Shown piece by piece: positions 1-9,420 of a stretch of DNA of 64,000 bases (position 1 is the stretch's first letter; each line of letters opens with the position of its first letter). Under the pieces are notes generated by a model, which was not told the origin of the DNA, searched no databases, and was given only the letters and a program-made list of their open reading frames with translations. The translations under genes were made by a program, and so were the position numbers. Origin of the DNA: an uncultured bacterium (GTDB lineage: Bacteria > Cyanobacteriota > Vampirovibrionia > Gastranaerophilales > Gastranaerophilaceae); contig CANAIK010000002.1 in the NCBI GenBank assembly GCA_947361225.1, forward strand, positions 26,877 to 90,876, in the 5' to 3' direction.

Positions 1-1498
1 TTAGCCAATTATCAAAATCAAGATTTGCTTTTTGGAATTCATTTTTTGTTTTTATATTACTCAATCCGAATTCGTTATTTTCATCTTCGATAAAATCGTC
101 AAAATCGCCCAAAAGTGCGTGTTTTACACTTTGCAAAAGAACTTTATTGTTTTGGGTCGAATCTAATTGCTGAGAGGTGAATCTTTCAATAGAACCATAA
201 ATTTTATCAACAATTTCTTCGTTTGTGTGATTGTCAAAATCCTTAAAATAATCAACCAAATCGGTTTTTTGTTTAACCAATTCTTCTTTGTGTAAAAACC
301 ATTCATTCAAATATTTGTTTAATACATAATCGAAAGTTTTTTTATCCATTAAACGCATTTGTTGGACAACTTTTTCAAGATTTTTCTTAAAATTTTCATC
401 TTTTTTATCCATAAGAAGTAAATAGGAGAATTCTTTGTTTAATTTTTTATTCTCAGGTAGAATCTCTTTCGCTTGGGTTTCTGTAATCCCTGTTTTTTCA
501 ATAATTCGATTAAACAAACTGTTTTTTAGTTCTTTAATATCAATAACCCCTTTATCCAACGATTGGGTTAATATTTTTTTATCAATTTTCCCTTCTTGAA
601 AAATTAGCACAATTTGCGCCACCTGGATTTTTTCTTTAGCGCTCAATTCTTTATTATTTGGTGTTTTGCATTTAATTAACCCCGATAAAAGCTCGTAATT
701 CTCACAATTCAACTTATCAAGATTCAATAAATAAGTCTCGAAATGTTCTGTTCTTTTATCCATCATTTGATTAATCATATCCGTATCAATGTACTTGAGC
801 GCCCTTAGAATCATTGCAATATTTTTCTTAAAAAACTTTTCAATATCTTTTTGCTCATACAAAAGCTCCATTGTAGAAAGTTTTGGAAGTTTCCCGTCTT
901 TTTTAATGGTGTACTTTACATCAATCCCGCTCAAAAACTGATTTGGAGTGTTCATTGCAATTCTAAAAGTTGATTTGGACAATTTTTCAATCGAAGATAA
1001 ATAATCTTCTTTCGATAATTCGGTTTGAGATAAATCATTCTTTATAGAATAAGGAATTTTATCTTTTAATAAAATATTCTCTAAAACACCTTGGTATTTG
1101 CCTTTTAAAGCTTTTTTAACCTCAACGTCATAAGTAGAATCCAGGAAAAATTCCCCAAGTTCAGTTTCGTTTTGATTTTTGTACATAAAAGCAGAATTAT
1201 AGTAGTCTTTAGATAAATTTATTCCTTTAATAAGATTAAAATCCACCCCTAAATCCAAAAATTCTTTCGCTTTTTTGTAGTCTTCTTCTCCCAAAGTAGC
1301 AATTTTAGAGGCGGTTTTATAATCAACGTTTCGATTGGTCAACTCGCAAATTCTATCGACTTCGATATCGGATAAAAAGTCAATATCAGATCGAATATCC
1401 AAATAAGAAACATCCGATTTTACCAGTTTTATAATATTATCAATTTCATCGGGGTATCTTAAAAAACTGCTTAAATAATCAGGATCAATACCTTCTAA
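1..1498 (-). pseudogene. Downstream part of a helical-repeat protein, out of frame with its start; runs off the left edge
   Basis: I read this frame on the minus strand from about 1498 to base 1 without meeting a stop, so it is a long coding segment (nearly 500 codons) that continues beyond the window. It has no start of its own: it becomes open exactly at a run of eight A on the plus strand (1497-1504, T8 in the coding sense), where the upstream frame (1485-2048) is about to stop. The encoded protein is rich in Leu, Ile, Asp, Glu and Lys. Its first part continues the same 27-residue repeats as the upstream fragment, for example SDIEVDRICELTNRNVD and GEEDYKKAKEFLDLGVDF. It has no recognised catalytic motif, and I do not recognise the family. 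A +1 shift (loss of one T) rejoins the two parts; this could be a sequencing error, phase variation or a true broken gene. Confidence 0.6.
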
Positions 1499-2048
1499 AA
1501 AAAAGTTTTTTTGCTAATTCAATATTGTCGGGTTCAAATTCAACAAAACTGCACGCAACTTCAGGCGGAAATTCTAAATCTATAAGATTTTGCGCTTGTT
1601 GTTGTTCGGATTCGTCCAGATAAGTCAATCTTAAAGCTGTGTAAATATCAATTTTTTGATTCGAATAATACTCGATAAATTTTTGATAATCCCGTTCGTT
1701 TAATTTTACAATTTTAAGACAAATTGCATCTGCTATTCCTTGATTTAAATACTCAAGGGCTAAATCGAATTTTTCTTTATCCAAATTAACAAAATTGATA
1801 ATTTCGGACATTTCAACTTTTTTATTAAGCAGAATTAAAGTTCTTTGGTAGTTTTGCTCGGTTTTTGCAAGTTCTTCCACATAATCCGGATAAATATTTT
1901 TATCTAAAAGTTTTTTTATTCTTTGTTCTTTTGTAGTTTCCTTTTTCTCGAATGTATCGAAATTATTCAAATTAGCACAAAAACAAGGACGATTTAATCT
2001 AATTCGTCTATTTTGATTTTTTATTTGCATAATTCCCTGGAGTTTCAT
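1485..2048 (-). CDS. N-terminal fragment of helical-repeat protein, cut by a frameshift
   Basis: 187 residues as read, ending in a short out-of-frame tail after KLFF. From about residue 65 on it consists of degenerate helical units of 27-28 residues with the pattern of a small residue, a Leu pair, Gly-Ile/Val and a final hydrophobic position (for example LALEYLNQGIADA, then LIDLEFPPEVACSF). These units continue in the other frame to the left. No signal peptide is obvious; two Cys (CFC) lie near residue 24. The start could be the Met at 2048 or the one at 2030, which has AGGGA before it. Without the frameshift the two parts would form one protein of at least 680 residues. Probable role: a protein-binding alpha-solenoid; function unknown. 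Confidence 0.6.
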   Translation of the reverse strand: MKLQGIMQIKNQNRRIRLNRPCFCANLNNFDTFEKKETTKEQRIKKLLDKNIYPDYVEELAKTEQNYQRTLILLNKKVEMSEIINFVNLDKEKFDLALEYLNQGIADAICLKIVKLNERDYQKFIEYYSNQKIDIYTALRLTYLDESEQQQAQNLIDLEFPPEVACSFVEFEPDNIELAKKLFFRRY

Positions 2049-2090
2049 AAATAATTAAAGATTAAAAATTCTAAAAATTGCTTAAAAAAT

Positions 2091-3260
2091 TTAATAATTA
2101 TTTCTTAAATAATCTTCCACTCCCTTAACAATTGCTTTTGACAAATTTTTCTGGAATTTAGGTTCAATAAGCTTATCAACCTCTTGTTTTCGAATAATAT
2201 ACCCGCATTCGACTAAAACACTTAAAAACTCGGTTGGTCGAACGACTGCAAAAGATGCGTGATTAACTTTATCGTCCCTAAATTTGGTTGCAACTAAAAG
2301 ATTCTTTTGAATTGATTGCGCTAAACCTTTTGATTGATTCCGGTAATAATAAGTCCCGACGCCGTATTTTTTATCGATATCTTTTCTGTTGGGAAGGGAG
2401 TTTTGATGAATGCTCAAGAAAATATCTGCGTTTTTTTCTCTTGCAAACTCTATTCTTTTGCTTAATGTAACTTTTTTATCCTTTTTCCTTGTAAGATAAA
2501 CCCTAGCGCCTTTTTTTTGTAATTCTCTTTTTAGTTTTTTTGAAATTTGAAGATTTATATTTTTTTCCTCATAACCAAAAGCGCAAGCGCCTCTTTCGTT
2601 TCCGCCGTGACCGGCATCTACAATTACGGTGATATTTTTTAAAGGTTTTTTCTTGTTAATCTTAGGGGCTTTTTTAATCGATAAAACATAGCCTTTGTTG
2701 AATTTTTCAATTCCATAACCAAACAAAGGTGCGCTATTTGAATACTTTAGTTGGAATTTTGTGTCTATTTTTTTAGGATAAGAAAAATTTTTGTCATTAT
2801 CAAATTTTATGTTTTTAGGGTCAAAATGGTTGTCAAAAAGTGTGAAATTGAGGTTTTTAGTGTCTTCCTTAAATTGCGTTGCAGCTAAAAAAGGGGTTTC
2901 AATAAAAATTTTATAATCTTTTTTAGTTTCGGATTTTGTAATTTTTTCAATCGCATCAAATCTTTTTTCGGGAATTATAGCCTGGACTTCGACATTTTTT
3001 TTGTTAATAAAACCAAAATAATTATTGTCTAAAACCACTCTATAATAATCTTTTGTTTGTTTATCCGCAAAAACAACACTGCCTTTAAGCAAATGGGTCA
3101 TTCTTATAGAATTTTCGCTATTTGTATCTCTTATAGGTGTATTATTATTTACAACCTCTAAAACAGCATACTTTGCAATCCCTACGTTTCGAAGATTGTC
3201 GAGCGCTAAAACCCCTTGTTGCAATAGAATTATTAACAAAAAAATAATAATTTTTTTCAT
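2091..3260 (-). CDS. N-acetylmuramoyl-L-alanine amidase (Amidase_3) with N-terminal SH3-like domain
   Basis: 389 residues. It cuts the amide bond between N-acetylmuramic acid and the stem peptide of peptidoglycan, normally in the periplasm during cell separation. A signal peptide (about 1-20) is followed by a bacterial SH3-like domain (about 30-95), a linker or AMIN-like region, and a zinc amidase domain (about 210-389). Visible zinc and catalytic positions are H218 in DAGHGG, a Glu at 231/232, H285 in SIHQN and E351 in VLVECGY, so the enzyme looks complete. Its start overlaps the end of cdaA by four bases (ATGA), so the two are translationally coupled: a cell-wall and c-di-AMP pair. Confidence 0.9.
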   Translation of the reverse strand: MKKIIIFLLIILLQQGVLALDNLRNVGIAKYAVLEVVNNNTPIRDTNSENSIRMTHLLKGSVVFADKQTKDYYRVVLDNNYFGFINKKNVEVQAIIPEKRFDAIEKITKSETKKDYKIFIETPFLAATQFKEDTKNLNFTLFDNHFDPKNIKFDNDKNFSYPKKIDTKFQLKYSNSAPLFGYGIEKFNKGYVLSIKKAPKINKKKPLKNITVIVDAGHGGNERGACAFGYEEKNINLQISKKLKRELQKKGARVYLTRKKDKKVTLSKRIEFAREKNADIFLSIHQNSLPNRKDIDKKYGVGTYYYRNQSKGLAQSIQKNLLVATKFRDDKVNHASFAVVRPTEFLSVLVECGYIIRKQEVDKLIEPKFQKNLSKAIVKGVEDYLRNNY

Positions 3261-4162
3261 TGATTTTTTCCAAAAATATTATCGAATTTAATAAAATTTT
3301 TCTCAATCGGTCTTTTTTCTTCTTGTTTGTATCCTAAGATTCTTATTAAATCGGTTTTTAGTTTTGCTAAATCTTCGTATTTTTTAAGGGTCCCGTCAAT
3401 TGCGACACTAACGTCCCCTGTTTCTTCGCTTACAACAATACAAGCGCAATCCGGATAAACTTCAGATACCCCGATTGCCGCTCTGTGGCGGGTTCCATAT
3501 CTCCAGGATAACTTTGGATCCTCGGTTAAGGGCAACAAAACCCCCGCTGAAATTATTTTATCGTCTCGAATAACAACAGCTCCGTCGTGAAGGGGAGTTT
3601 TCGGGAAGAAAATTGTTAGTAATAATTCTTGAGAAATATCTGCGTTAAGTTTTACCCCAACATCCGATTGGGCAAGTGAACTTAAGTCTTTTTGAAGAAC
3701 AATAAGCCCTCCGGTTTTTGATTTAGACAAATATTTAATCGTTTCGATAAGTTCTTTTGCTACATCAATCTTTTTATCGTTATCAATTCCTTGATTATTC
3801 ATAAAAAGCTTTTCGAATAAATTCCCCTGTCCGATATAGCCCAAAAAACGCCTCAATTCGGGTTGGAAAATTACAATAAGCGCAAAAGAAACAATAGAAA
3901 CCAGGGTTTTTAAAAATACACCGAAAATATTTAAATTAATTTTAATTAAAAGCTCGGAAATCCCCCACATTACAACCAGAGCCAAAGATCCCCTTACAAG
4001 ATTTTCACTTTGCGTTCCTTTGATAAATCTTTTGTGCAAGTAATAAAGAATAAAAACCAGAACAAAAATTTCGAAAATATTTACCCCAAGGGCGATTCTA
4101 TCCATCCCCTGGAGGAAATTTTGAATTTGAGATAATATAAAAACATCAAAATGAGGGTTCAT
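3257..4162 (-). CDS. cdaA: Diadenylate cyclase, membrane-bound CdaA type
   Basis: 301 residues. It joins two ATP to make cyclic di-AMP, a second messenger tied to cell-wall homeostasis and osmotic balance. Three hydrophobic segments (about 27-42, 60-75, 80-100) anchor it in the inner membrane. The DisA_N catalytic domain follows, with the hallmark DGA (193-195) and RHR (225-227) motifs both present. It lies between lysA (upstream, nine-base gap) and the amidase (downstream, four-base overlap), a context of cell-wall precursor and hydrolysis genes. In Firmicutes the same enzyme is coupled to cell-wall genes such as glmM. Start at the ATG at 4162. Confidence 0.95.
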   Translation of the reverse strand: MNPHFDVFILSQIQNFLQGMDRIALGVNIFEIFVLVFILYYLHKRFIKGTQSENLVRGSLALVVMWGISELLIKINLNIFGVFLKTLVSIVSFALIVIFQPELRRFLGYIGQGNLFEKLFMNNQGIDNDKKIDVAKELIETIKYLSKSKTGGLIVLQKDLSSLAQSDVGVKLNADISQELLLTIFFPKTPLHDGAVVIRDDKIISAGVLLPLTEDPKLSWRYGTRHRAAIGVSEVYPDCACIVVSEETGDVSVAIDGTLKKYEDLAKLKTDLIRILGYKQEEKRPIEKNFIKFDNIFGKNQ

Positions 4163-4171
4163 AACTCTTCC

Positions 4172-5485
4172 TTAATTAACAATATCATTCTGAACCAGCT
4201 GTTCAAGTGTTTGTCTTCTAACAATCAGTTTGTCTTTTCCTTCTTCAATCATAACCATTGCAGGTTTTAGGATATTATTGTAATTAGAAGACATTGAATA
4301 ACAATATGCTCCTGTGTCAAAAACACACAGAATATCCCCGGTTTGAGGATTATCAAGTTCAATATCTTTAATTAGAATATCTCCTGATTCGCAGAATTTT
4401 CCCGCAACCGTTACAATTTCTTTTTTATTATTCTCTTTTTTATTTGCAACTTGAGCGCAATACAAAGCCTGATACATTGAAGGACGTGGATTATCAGCCA
4501 TTCCTCCGTCAACTGTAATATATTTTCTTATTCCTTCGATTTTCTTGGTTGACCCAATGGTATACAAAGTAAAACCTGCGCTGCAAACCAGAGATCGACC
4601 CGGTTCGATATAAAGAATCGGTTTTTTAAGGTCGAATTTTTTAGTATTATCCTCAATTGATTGTATTACAACAGAGGCAATATCATAAACACTTGGAGGA
4701 TTGTCGTTTTCACTATAAGTAATTCCTAAACCGCCCCCAATATTAATTTCCGATAATTCGTAGTTATATTTATCTTTAATTTTTTTAATTTCACCCAATA
4801 AAACCCCGACTAAATCATAATAGGGTTGGGTTTCAAAAATTTGCGATCCGATATGAGCGTGCAAACCCACCAAATTCAAATTTTTATATTGATTAAGAAT
4901 TAAATCGACAACATCGTTAATTTTTTCAATCGGAAACCCGAATTTTGAATCCGTTTGTCCTGTTTTTATATAATCGTGGGTGTGACATTCGATATTGGGT
5001 GTAATTCTTATATGAATTTTTTGGATTTTATTCTTTCTTAAGGCAGCTTCGTTTAGCTGTTTTAGTTCAAAAAAATTATCCACACTAAAGTGATCAATTT
5101 CCTTATCCAGCGCAAATTCAATTTCCTCTATCGATTTATTGTTGCCGTTAAAGGAAGATTTTTTAAGGTCGATTCCAGCGTTTATTAAAGTATACATTTC
5201 ACCAAGTGAAACAACGTCAAATCCTAGTCCCAAAGAGGATAAAACCTTAGCAACGGCTCCTGTCATAAGGGCTTTTGAGGCAAAAAGAATTTTTGTGTTT
5301 TTATAACGAGAAAAAGCGTCAATATAATCTTTAGCCATTTTTTCCAAAGTAGGTTTATCAATAACATATAAAGGGGTTTTGTATTTTTTTGCTAAATCAA
5401 CTAAATCAACTTTCGAAATTTCAAGATTACCCTTGTTATTAATTTTTGTACTAATCGGTTTTACACTTTGATTTGGATATTTCAT
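4172..5485 (-). CDS. lysA: Diaminopimelate decarboxylase
   Basis: 437 residues, a normal length for LysA. It decarboxylates meso-diaminopimelate to L-lysine using pyridoxal phosphate. The PLP lysine is K71 in LFASKAL. Other family motifs are visible: HIGSQI, the Gly-rich INIGGGLG loop, EPGRS and the active-site Cys in GKFCESGD. First gene of the minus-strand run lysA-cdaA-amidase. The AI-2E-type gene starts divergently 75 bases away, so both promoters lie in 5486-5560. Confidence 0.95.
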   Translation of the reverse strand: MKYPNQSVKPISTKINNKGNLEISKVDLVDLAKKYKTPLYVIDKPTLEKMAKDYIDAFSRYKNTKILFASKALMTGAVAKVLSSLGLGFDVVSLGEMYTLINAGIDLKKSSFNGNNKSIEEIEFALDKEIDHFSVDNFFELKQLNEAALRKNKIQKIHIRITPNIECHTHDYIKTGQTDSKFGFPIEKINDVVDLILNQYKNLNLVGLHAHIGSQIFETQPYYDLVGVLLGEIKKIKDKYNYELSEINIGGGLGITYSENDNPPSVYDIASVVIQSIEDNTKKFDLKKPILYIEPGRSLVCSAGFTLYTIGSTKKIEGIRKYITVDGGMADNPRPSMYQALYCAQVANKKENNKKEIVTVAGKFCESGDILIKDIELDNPQTGDILCVFDTGAYCYSMSSNYNNILKPAMVMIEEGKDKLIVRRQTLEQLVQNDIVN

Positions 5486-5560
5486 ATTGTCCTTTTTCTT
5501 GTTGCTAAATTTTCATAATGATTATAACATAAATAAAGATAATTTTAAGGAAAATAAAAA

Positions 5561-6583
5561 ATGGAACAAACTAAAGTTTTGAGCTTAAAGAATATCGTGG
5601 TTTTAATTCTAATTCTTGGAATTGTGACCCTTGGAATTTTTTCTTTAGATATTCTATTAATGCTCTTTGCCTCCTTTGTAATAACTTGTGCGATTACTCC
5701 AATAATTAATAAAATGGAAAAATATATCCCTCGGATTTGGTGCGTAACCCTAATTCTTTTGGGATTAATCCTTGCAAGTTTTTTAATCCTAATTCCTCTT
5801 ATTTCAATTTCAATTAAAGAAGCAACCGTGCTTTTAAATAATTTTATCCCTGCCCTGGACAATTATTTGGACAATTTAGCCCAATTTAGAATTTTTAATA
5901 TAGCGCTGGCGGATTTTATAACCCTGGATTCGATTAAAGAACCCTTAGCGCAAGGAGCGCAGAGTTTAATTCAGAATTCAATTGCAGTAGGAAAGGTTGC
6001 AGCGAATTTTCTTACAACTTTTTTTGCAATTTCAATAATGGTCTTCTATTTTGCCTATGATGAAAAAAGATTGAAAGATAAATTTATTGAATTCTTCCCG
6101 CACAATCAAAAAGACAAAGCAAGAAAAATTTTAGACAACATTGCCTCTAAAGTCGGGAATTATATATTCGCACAAGGAATTGCGATGGTTTTTGTGGGTT
6201 TATTAACAACAATAGGGCTTTTGTTGCTCCACAATTCCCACGCTTTTTTGTTGGGTGTAATTACTTGTGTTCTTGATATTATTCCTGTAATAGGACCAAG
6301 TGTTGCGGTTGGAATCGGTTTAATTACAAGCACAACGGGCGGGTTTTTATATGTAATTTTGACTTTTATAGTTTATATGATTGCGCAATGGGCTCAAAAT
6401 CAGCTTTTAAGACCGATTGTTTTTGGAAAACTACTTAATATGCATCCTTTAATGATAATCGTATCTTTATTAATTTGCGCAAGATTCTTAGGGTTCTGGG
6501 GAGTAATTTTATCACCCGCAATTGCAAGTGCACTGTGCGTTTTGGTTGATGAATTATATTTAGATAGAATAAACAAGGAATAA
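5561..6583 (+). CDS. AI-2E family transporter (PerM/YhhT type)
   Basis: 340 residues with about seven or eight hydrophobic segments. The family signature is the long soluble loop in the middle followed by GVITCVLDIIPVIGPSVAV and the C-terminal stretch LHPLM-like (MHPLMIIVSLLICARFLGF). Members export autoinducer-2, act as Na+/H+ antiporters, or are uncharacterised permeases; the substrate here cannot be told. Its stop codon shares one base with the ATG of the next gene (TAATG at 6581-6585), so the two are coupled. Confidence 0.85.
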   Translation: MEQTKVLSLKNIVVLILILGIVTLGIFSLDILLMLFASFVITCAITPIINKMEKYIPRIWCVTLILLGLILASFLILIPLISISIKEATVLLNNFIPALDNYLDNLAQFRIFNIALADFITLDSIKEPLAQGAQSLIQNSIAVGKVAANFLTTFFAISIMVFYFAYDEKRLKDKFIEFFPHNQKDKARKILDNIASKVGNYIFAQGIAMVFVGLLTTIGLLLLHNSHAFLLGVITCVLDIIPVIGPSVAVGIGLITSTTGGFLYVILTFIVYMIAQWAQNQLLRPIVFGKLLNMHPLMIIVSLLICARFLGFWGVILSPAIASALCVLVDELYLDRINKE

Positions 6584-8115
6584 TGGAAAAATTTTTATAC
6601 AAAAGATTAGAAAAAAAAGACCCGAAAATCAATTTATGGTTCGCTTATCCTGCGATTGAAAGTTTTGCTCTGGCATCTTTAGGATATTTAACGATTTTTA
6701 AAGATTTAGACCTAAACCCCGATTTATTTGTTGAAAGGGTTTATTTGGATTCAAAAACAACCCAAATTCCCTCTAAGGATGTTGATTGCGTTGGTTTTTC
6801 AATTAGTTTTGAACTCGATATTCTTTCTATGCTTAAAATGTTAAAAAAATATGATTTTCCCTTAAAAAGCAAAGATAGAAAAGATTCTCATCCGATTGTT
6901 TTTGCAGGGGGTCCTGTTTTAATGTCTAATCCCTTTCCTTATCAAGATTTTTTTGATTTTATAGCAATCGGGGAAAAAGTTTGTTTAGAACCTTGTTTTA
7001 GAATATTAAAAGATAAAAATAACTTATCAAGATCGGAAATTCTAAAAAAATTATCGGATATTGAAGGAATTTATGTTCCGGGGTACAAAAAAGAAATAAA
7101 AATCACAAAAGACGATTTAAATAAAGAAATTATTTACACCCCAATTCTTTCGGATAAAAGTTTTTTTAACAATACCTTTATTATTGAACTTGAGCGTGGT
7201 TGTCCTAAAATGTGCAATTTTTGTCTTGCAAGCTGGATTAATTTACCAACAAGATTTGTGGATTATAAAAAAATTATCGATTGCATTGACCTAGGGCTTA
7301 TTTACACAAATAAAATCGCTCTTTTAGGGGCATATGTTGCAGGACATCCGGATTTTAAAAAAATTATCGAATATATTACAAAAAAAACAAAAGAAAAAGA
7401 AATTGAGCTCTCGATTTCGTCTTTAAGGGCAGATTTAGCGGATATTGACTTAATTAAAACTCTGGTTCAATGCAATCAAAAAACCGCAACAATAGCTCTT
7501 GAGGCGGGAAGTCAAAGATTAAGGGATTTAATTAAAAAAGATTTAAATAAAAATCAAATCCTATCTTGTGTTGAATCAATTCAAAAAGGAGGGTTAAAAG
7601 GGGTTAAAATATACACTATGATTGGACTTCCCGATGAAACCGAAGACGATATCGAACAATTAGTTGAACTTATTAAAGAAATTAAAGTCCAAACCAAAAA
7701 GAACAAAACCCCTTTTGAAATTACCGTTTCAACTTCGACTTTTATCCCTAAAATCCACACTCCGTTTGAAAATTTTAAAAGAATTGAAAAATCTGTCTTA
7801 AAAAAACGATTGGAATATTTGAAAAAAAATTTCCATAAACTGGGGGTTAACTTTAGATCCTCAAGTGTTGATTGGGATGAAATTCAGGCGTTTTTATCGA
7901 CAACCAAATCCAATTTAAGTGATTTTTTAATCGAAGTTTTGGATAAAGGAGGGAATTTGGGCGCTTTTAAACAAACCTTAAGAAAATTTGATTTAATCGA
8001 CAGCGATTGTCCTCAAATTATAACAGGAGCTGAAAGTTTAAAGAAAAAAAGACTGGATGAATTTATAGAAAATTCGCTTTATTTAAAAGAGCAAGATTGC
8101 TCAATTCCCCGCTAA
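6583..8115 (+). CDS. Radical SAM protein with cobalamin-binding-like N-terminal domain
   Basis: 510 residues. The N-terminal part (about 15-135) resembles a B12-binding Rossmann fold, with VDCVGFSIS and IVFAGGPVLMSNPFPY like other B12-radical SAM enzymes. The radical SAM core follows, with the [4Fe-4S] cysteines C207, C211 and C214 in ERGCPKMCNFC. It probably belongs to the broad TIGR03960-like group of uncharacterised B12/radical-SAM proteins; the substrate is unknown. It is coupled to the upstream transporter by a one-base overlap. Its last 53 bases overlap the end of the convergent gene at 8063-8536. Confidence 0.85.
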   Translation: MEKFLYKRLEKKDPKINLWFAYPAIESFALASLGYLTIFKDLDLNPDLFVERVYLDSKTTQIPSKDVDCVGFSISFELDILSMLKMLKKYDFPLKSKDRKDSHPIVFAGGPVLMSNPFPYQDFFDFIAIGEKVCLEPCFRILKDKNNLSRSEILKKLSDIEGIYVPGYKKEIKITKDDLNKEIIYTPILSDKSFFNNTFIIELERGCPKMCNFCLASWINLPTRFVDYKKIIDCIDLGLIYTNKIALLGAYVAGHPDFKKIIEYITKKTKEKEIELSISSLRADLADIDLIKTLVQCNQKTATIALEAGSQRLRDLIKKDLNKNQILSCVESIQKGGLKGVKIYTMIGLPDETEDDIEQLVELIKEIKVQTKKNKTPFEITVSTSTFIPKIHTPFENFKRIEKSVLKKRLEYLKKNFHKLGVNFRSSSVDWDEIQAFLSTTKSNLSDFLIEVLDKGGNLGAFKQTLRKFDLIDSDCPQIITGAESLKKKRLDEFIENSLYLKEQDCSIPR

Positions 8116-8536
8116 ACGCACCTAAAGACCCGAGGGAATTCTTAGAATAGCTTATATAAAGGCTTTCGACGTAGCTTTCTAAATCGGAAACTTCTTTTCT
8201 GAGTTCCTCGTCTTCAAACCCTTGAATAAGTTCTTTTAATTCTTTTTTAATATCTGATATATCATCCAGCGGATTTTCGTTAAAATCCAAATTGAGTTGA
8301 TACATTAAATCCTTCCAAGGTCTGTCGTTTGGATTTTTTTCAATAGTTTGATCTTGTTCTTTTGCGCTTTTTGCTTTTTTTACTAAAGCAATATTTAAAG
8401 CCTCATTATCAGTAGGATTTAAACCCAGTTCCCTCATTTGCTTTTCAACAACAGACGATTTTTTCTTTTTATCGTCTTTGTCGATATTATAATAATACTC
8501 ATAAATTGAGACTGAATTTATCGCATTGATTGACAT
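8063..8536 (-). CDS. Conserved-looking hypothetical protein, 157 residues
   Basis: I do not recognise this family. The protein is hydrophilic, begins MSINAINSVSIYEYYY, has a lysine-rich stretch (about residues 20-27), then Asp/Glu-rich predicted helices, and ends in a small hydrophobic tail. There is no signal peptide or membrane segment. It is convergent with the radical SAM gene and shares 53 bases with it tail to tail. It could be a flagellar or surface accessory factor, but nothing in the sequence proves that. Confidence 0.6.
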   Translation of the reverse strand: MSINAINSVSIYEYYYNIDKDDKKKKSSVVEKQMRELGLNPTDNEALNIALVKKAKSAKEQDQTIEKNPNDRPWKDLMYQLNLDFNENPLDDISDIKKELKELIQGFEDEELRKEVSDLESYVESLYISYSKNSLGSLGAFSGELSNLALLNKANFL

Positions 8537-8661
8537 AACCTTAAAAATCCTAAAAGCGGGGTAATTAAATAATTAATTCCCTAAAAAGATGGATAATTAA
8601 CACAAAGGGGTTCAATTTGGTAAAATTTCAGCTATAATATAATTTGGAAAAAGGAGAATTA

Positions 8662-9066
8662 ATGGATATTATTTATCAAAATTTAATGAGTGAAGCTAAG
8701 GAAGTAAGCAAAAATGCTTATTGTCCTTATTCTAATTTTCCCGTAGGGGCTTGTGTTCTATATGAAAGCAACAAAACCTATCGAGGATGCAATGTTGAGA
8801 ATGTGAGTTTTGGATTGACTTTGTGCGCTGAAAGAAATGCAATTTCAACAGCTATATCCCTGGGTGAGAAAACAAAAATTAAGGCGATTGCAATTTATTC
8901 TCCAAAACAATCATATTGTTTACCTTGTGGTGCTTGCAGGCAATGGATAAGTGAATTTTGCTCAAATGAAGAAGAAACTAAAATTATTCTTGAGGACAAA
9001 AATAAAAAACTTGTTGTTCTGTCTCAGAAAGAAGTTTTTCCTTTTGGCTTTAAGTTCAACGACTAA
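8662..9066 (+). CDS. cdd: Cytidine deaminase
   Basis: 134 residues, typical for the homotetrameric CDA. It deaminates cytidine and deoxycytidine to uridine forms in pyrimidine salvage. The zinc site is complete: C55 and the catalytic E57 in CAERNA, then C89 and C92 in PCGACRQ. I chose the ATG at 8662 because AAAGGAG lies just upstream (8651-8657); an in-frame TTG at 8644 would include that ribosome site. A TATAAT-like box lies just before it (about 8633). It ends converging on the small gene at 9063-9284 with a four-base overlap. Confidence 0.93.
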   Translation: MDIIYQNLMSEAKEVSKNAYCPYSNFPVGACVLYESNKTYRGCNVENVSFGLTLCAERNAISTAISLGEKTKIKAIAIYSPKQSYCLPCGACRQWISEFCSNEEETKIILEDKNKKLVVLSQKEVFPFGFKFND

Positions 9067-9284
9067 TCGTCAATTATTACCTGTTTAAGTTCGATATCGG
9101 GTTTTCCTAAAACACGAACCAATTCAAGAACAGATGCTTTCATCTGGCATTTTTGGCTTGAGTTGTTAAAGAAATCCGTATAAAAACAACCCTCGCAATT
9201 GCAGCCCCTTTTATAACATTCAATTGCAGTTTGTGTCCATCTTCTTACTGCTGTAGCTCTGCCTAAATCTCTACTTTTAATCAC
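9063..9284 (-). CDS. Small four-cysteine conserved protein, 73 residues
   Basis: A short protein with four cysteines spaced C-x5-C-x-C-x2-C (CYKRGCNCEGC, about residues 23-33) and a further Cys-x-Met (CQM) near residue 46. It is followed by an amphipathic helix, ASVLELVRVLGKP. The layout, a compact Cys cluster then VLELVRxLGxP, recalls small conserved proteins in Firmicutes of unknown function, possibly metal-binding. It has its own promoter upstream (9365-9392). It converges on cdd with a four-base overlap. Confidence 0.7.
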   Translation of the reverse strand: MIKSRDLGRATAVRRWTQTAIECYKRGCNCEGCFYTDFFNNSSQKCQMKASVLELVRVLGKPDIELKQVIIDD

Positions 9285-9364
9285 TTATAAACTCTCCCAA
9301 ATCTGTTGCGCCAAATAACAAAAGCTGTATCGTCGTTTGCTTAGTGCCCCTTGGCTTTAATATA

Positions 9365-9392
9365 ATTATATCGTTTCAGTATCAATTATCAA
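9365..9392 (-). promoter_or_regulatory. Sigma-70 promoter for the small four-cysteine gene
   Basis: On the minus strand TTGATA (9387-9392) and a perfect TATAAT (9365-9370) are separated by 16 bases. Transcription would start near 9358 and give a leader of about 75 bases before the gene that starts at 9284. Confidence 0.6.
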
Positions 9393-9420
9393 GCAGTTTT
9401 TAGCCAATTATTAAGGAAAT

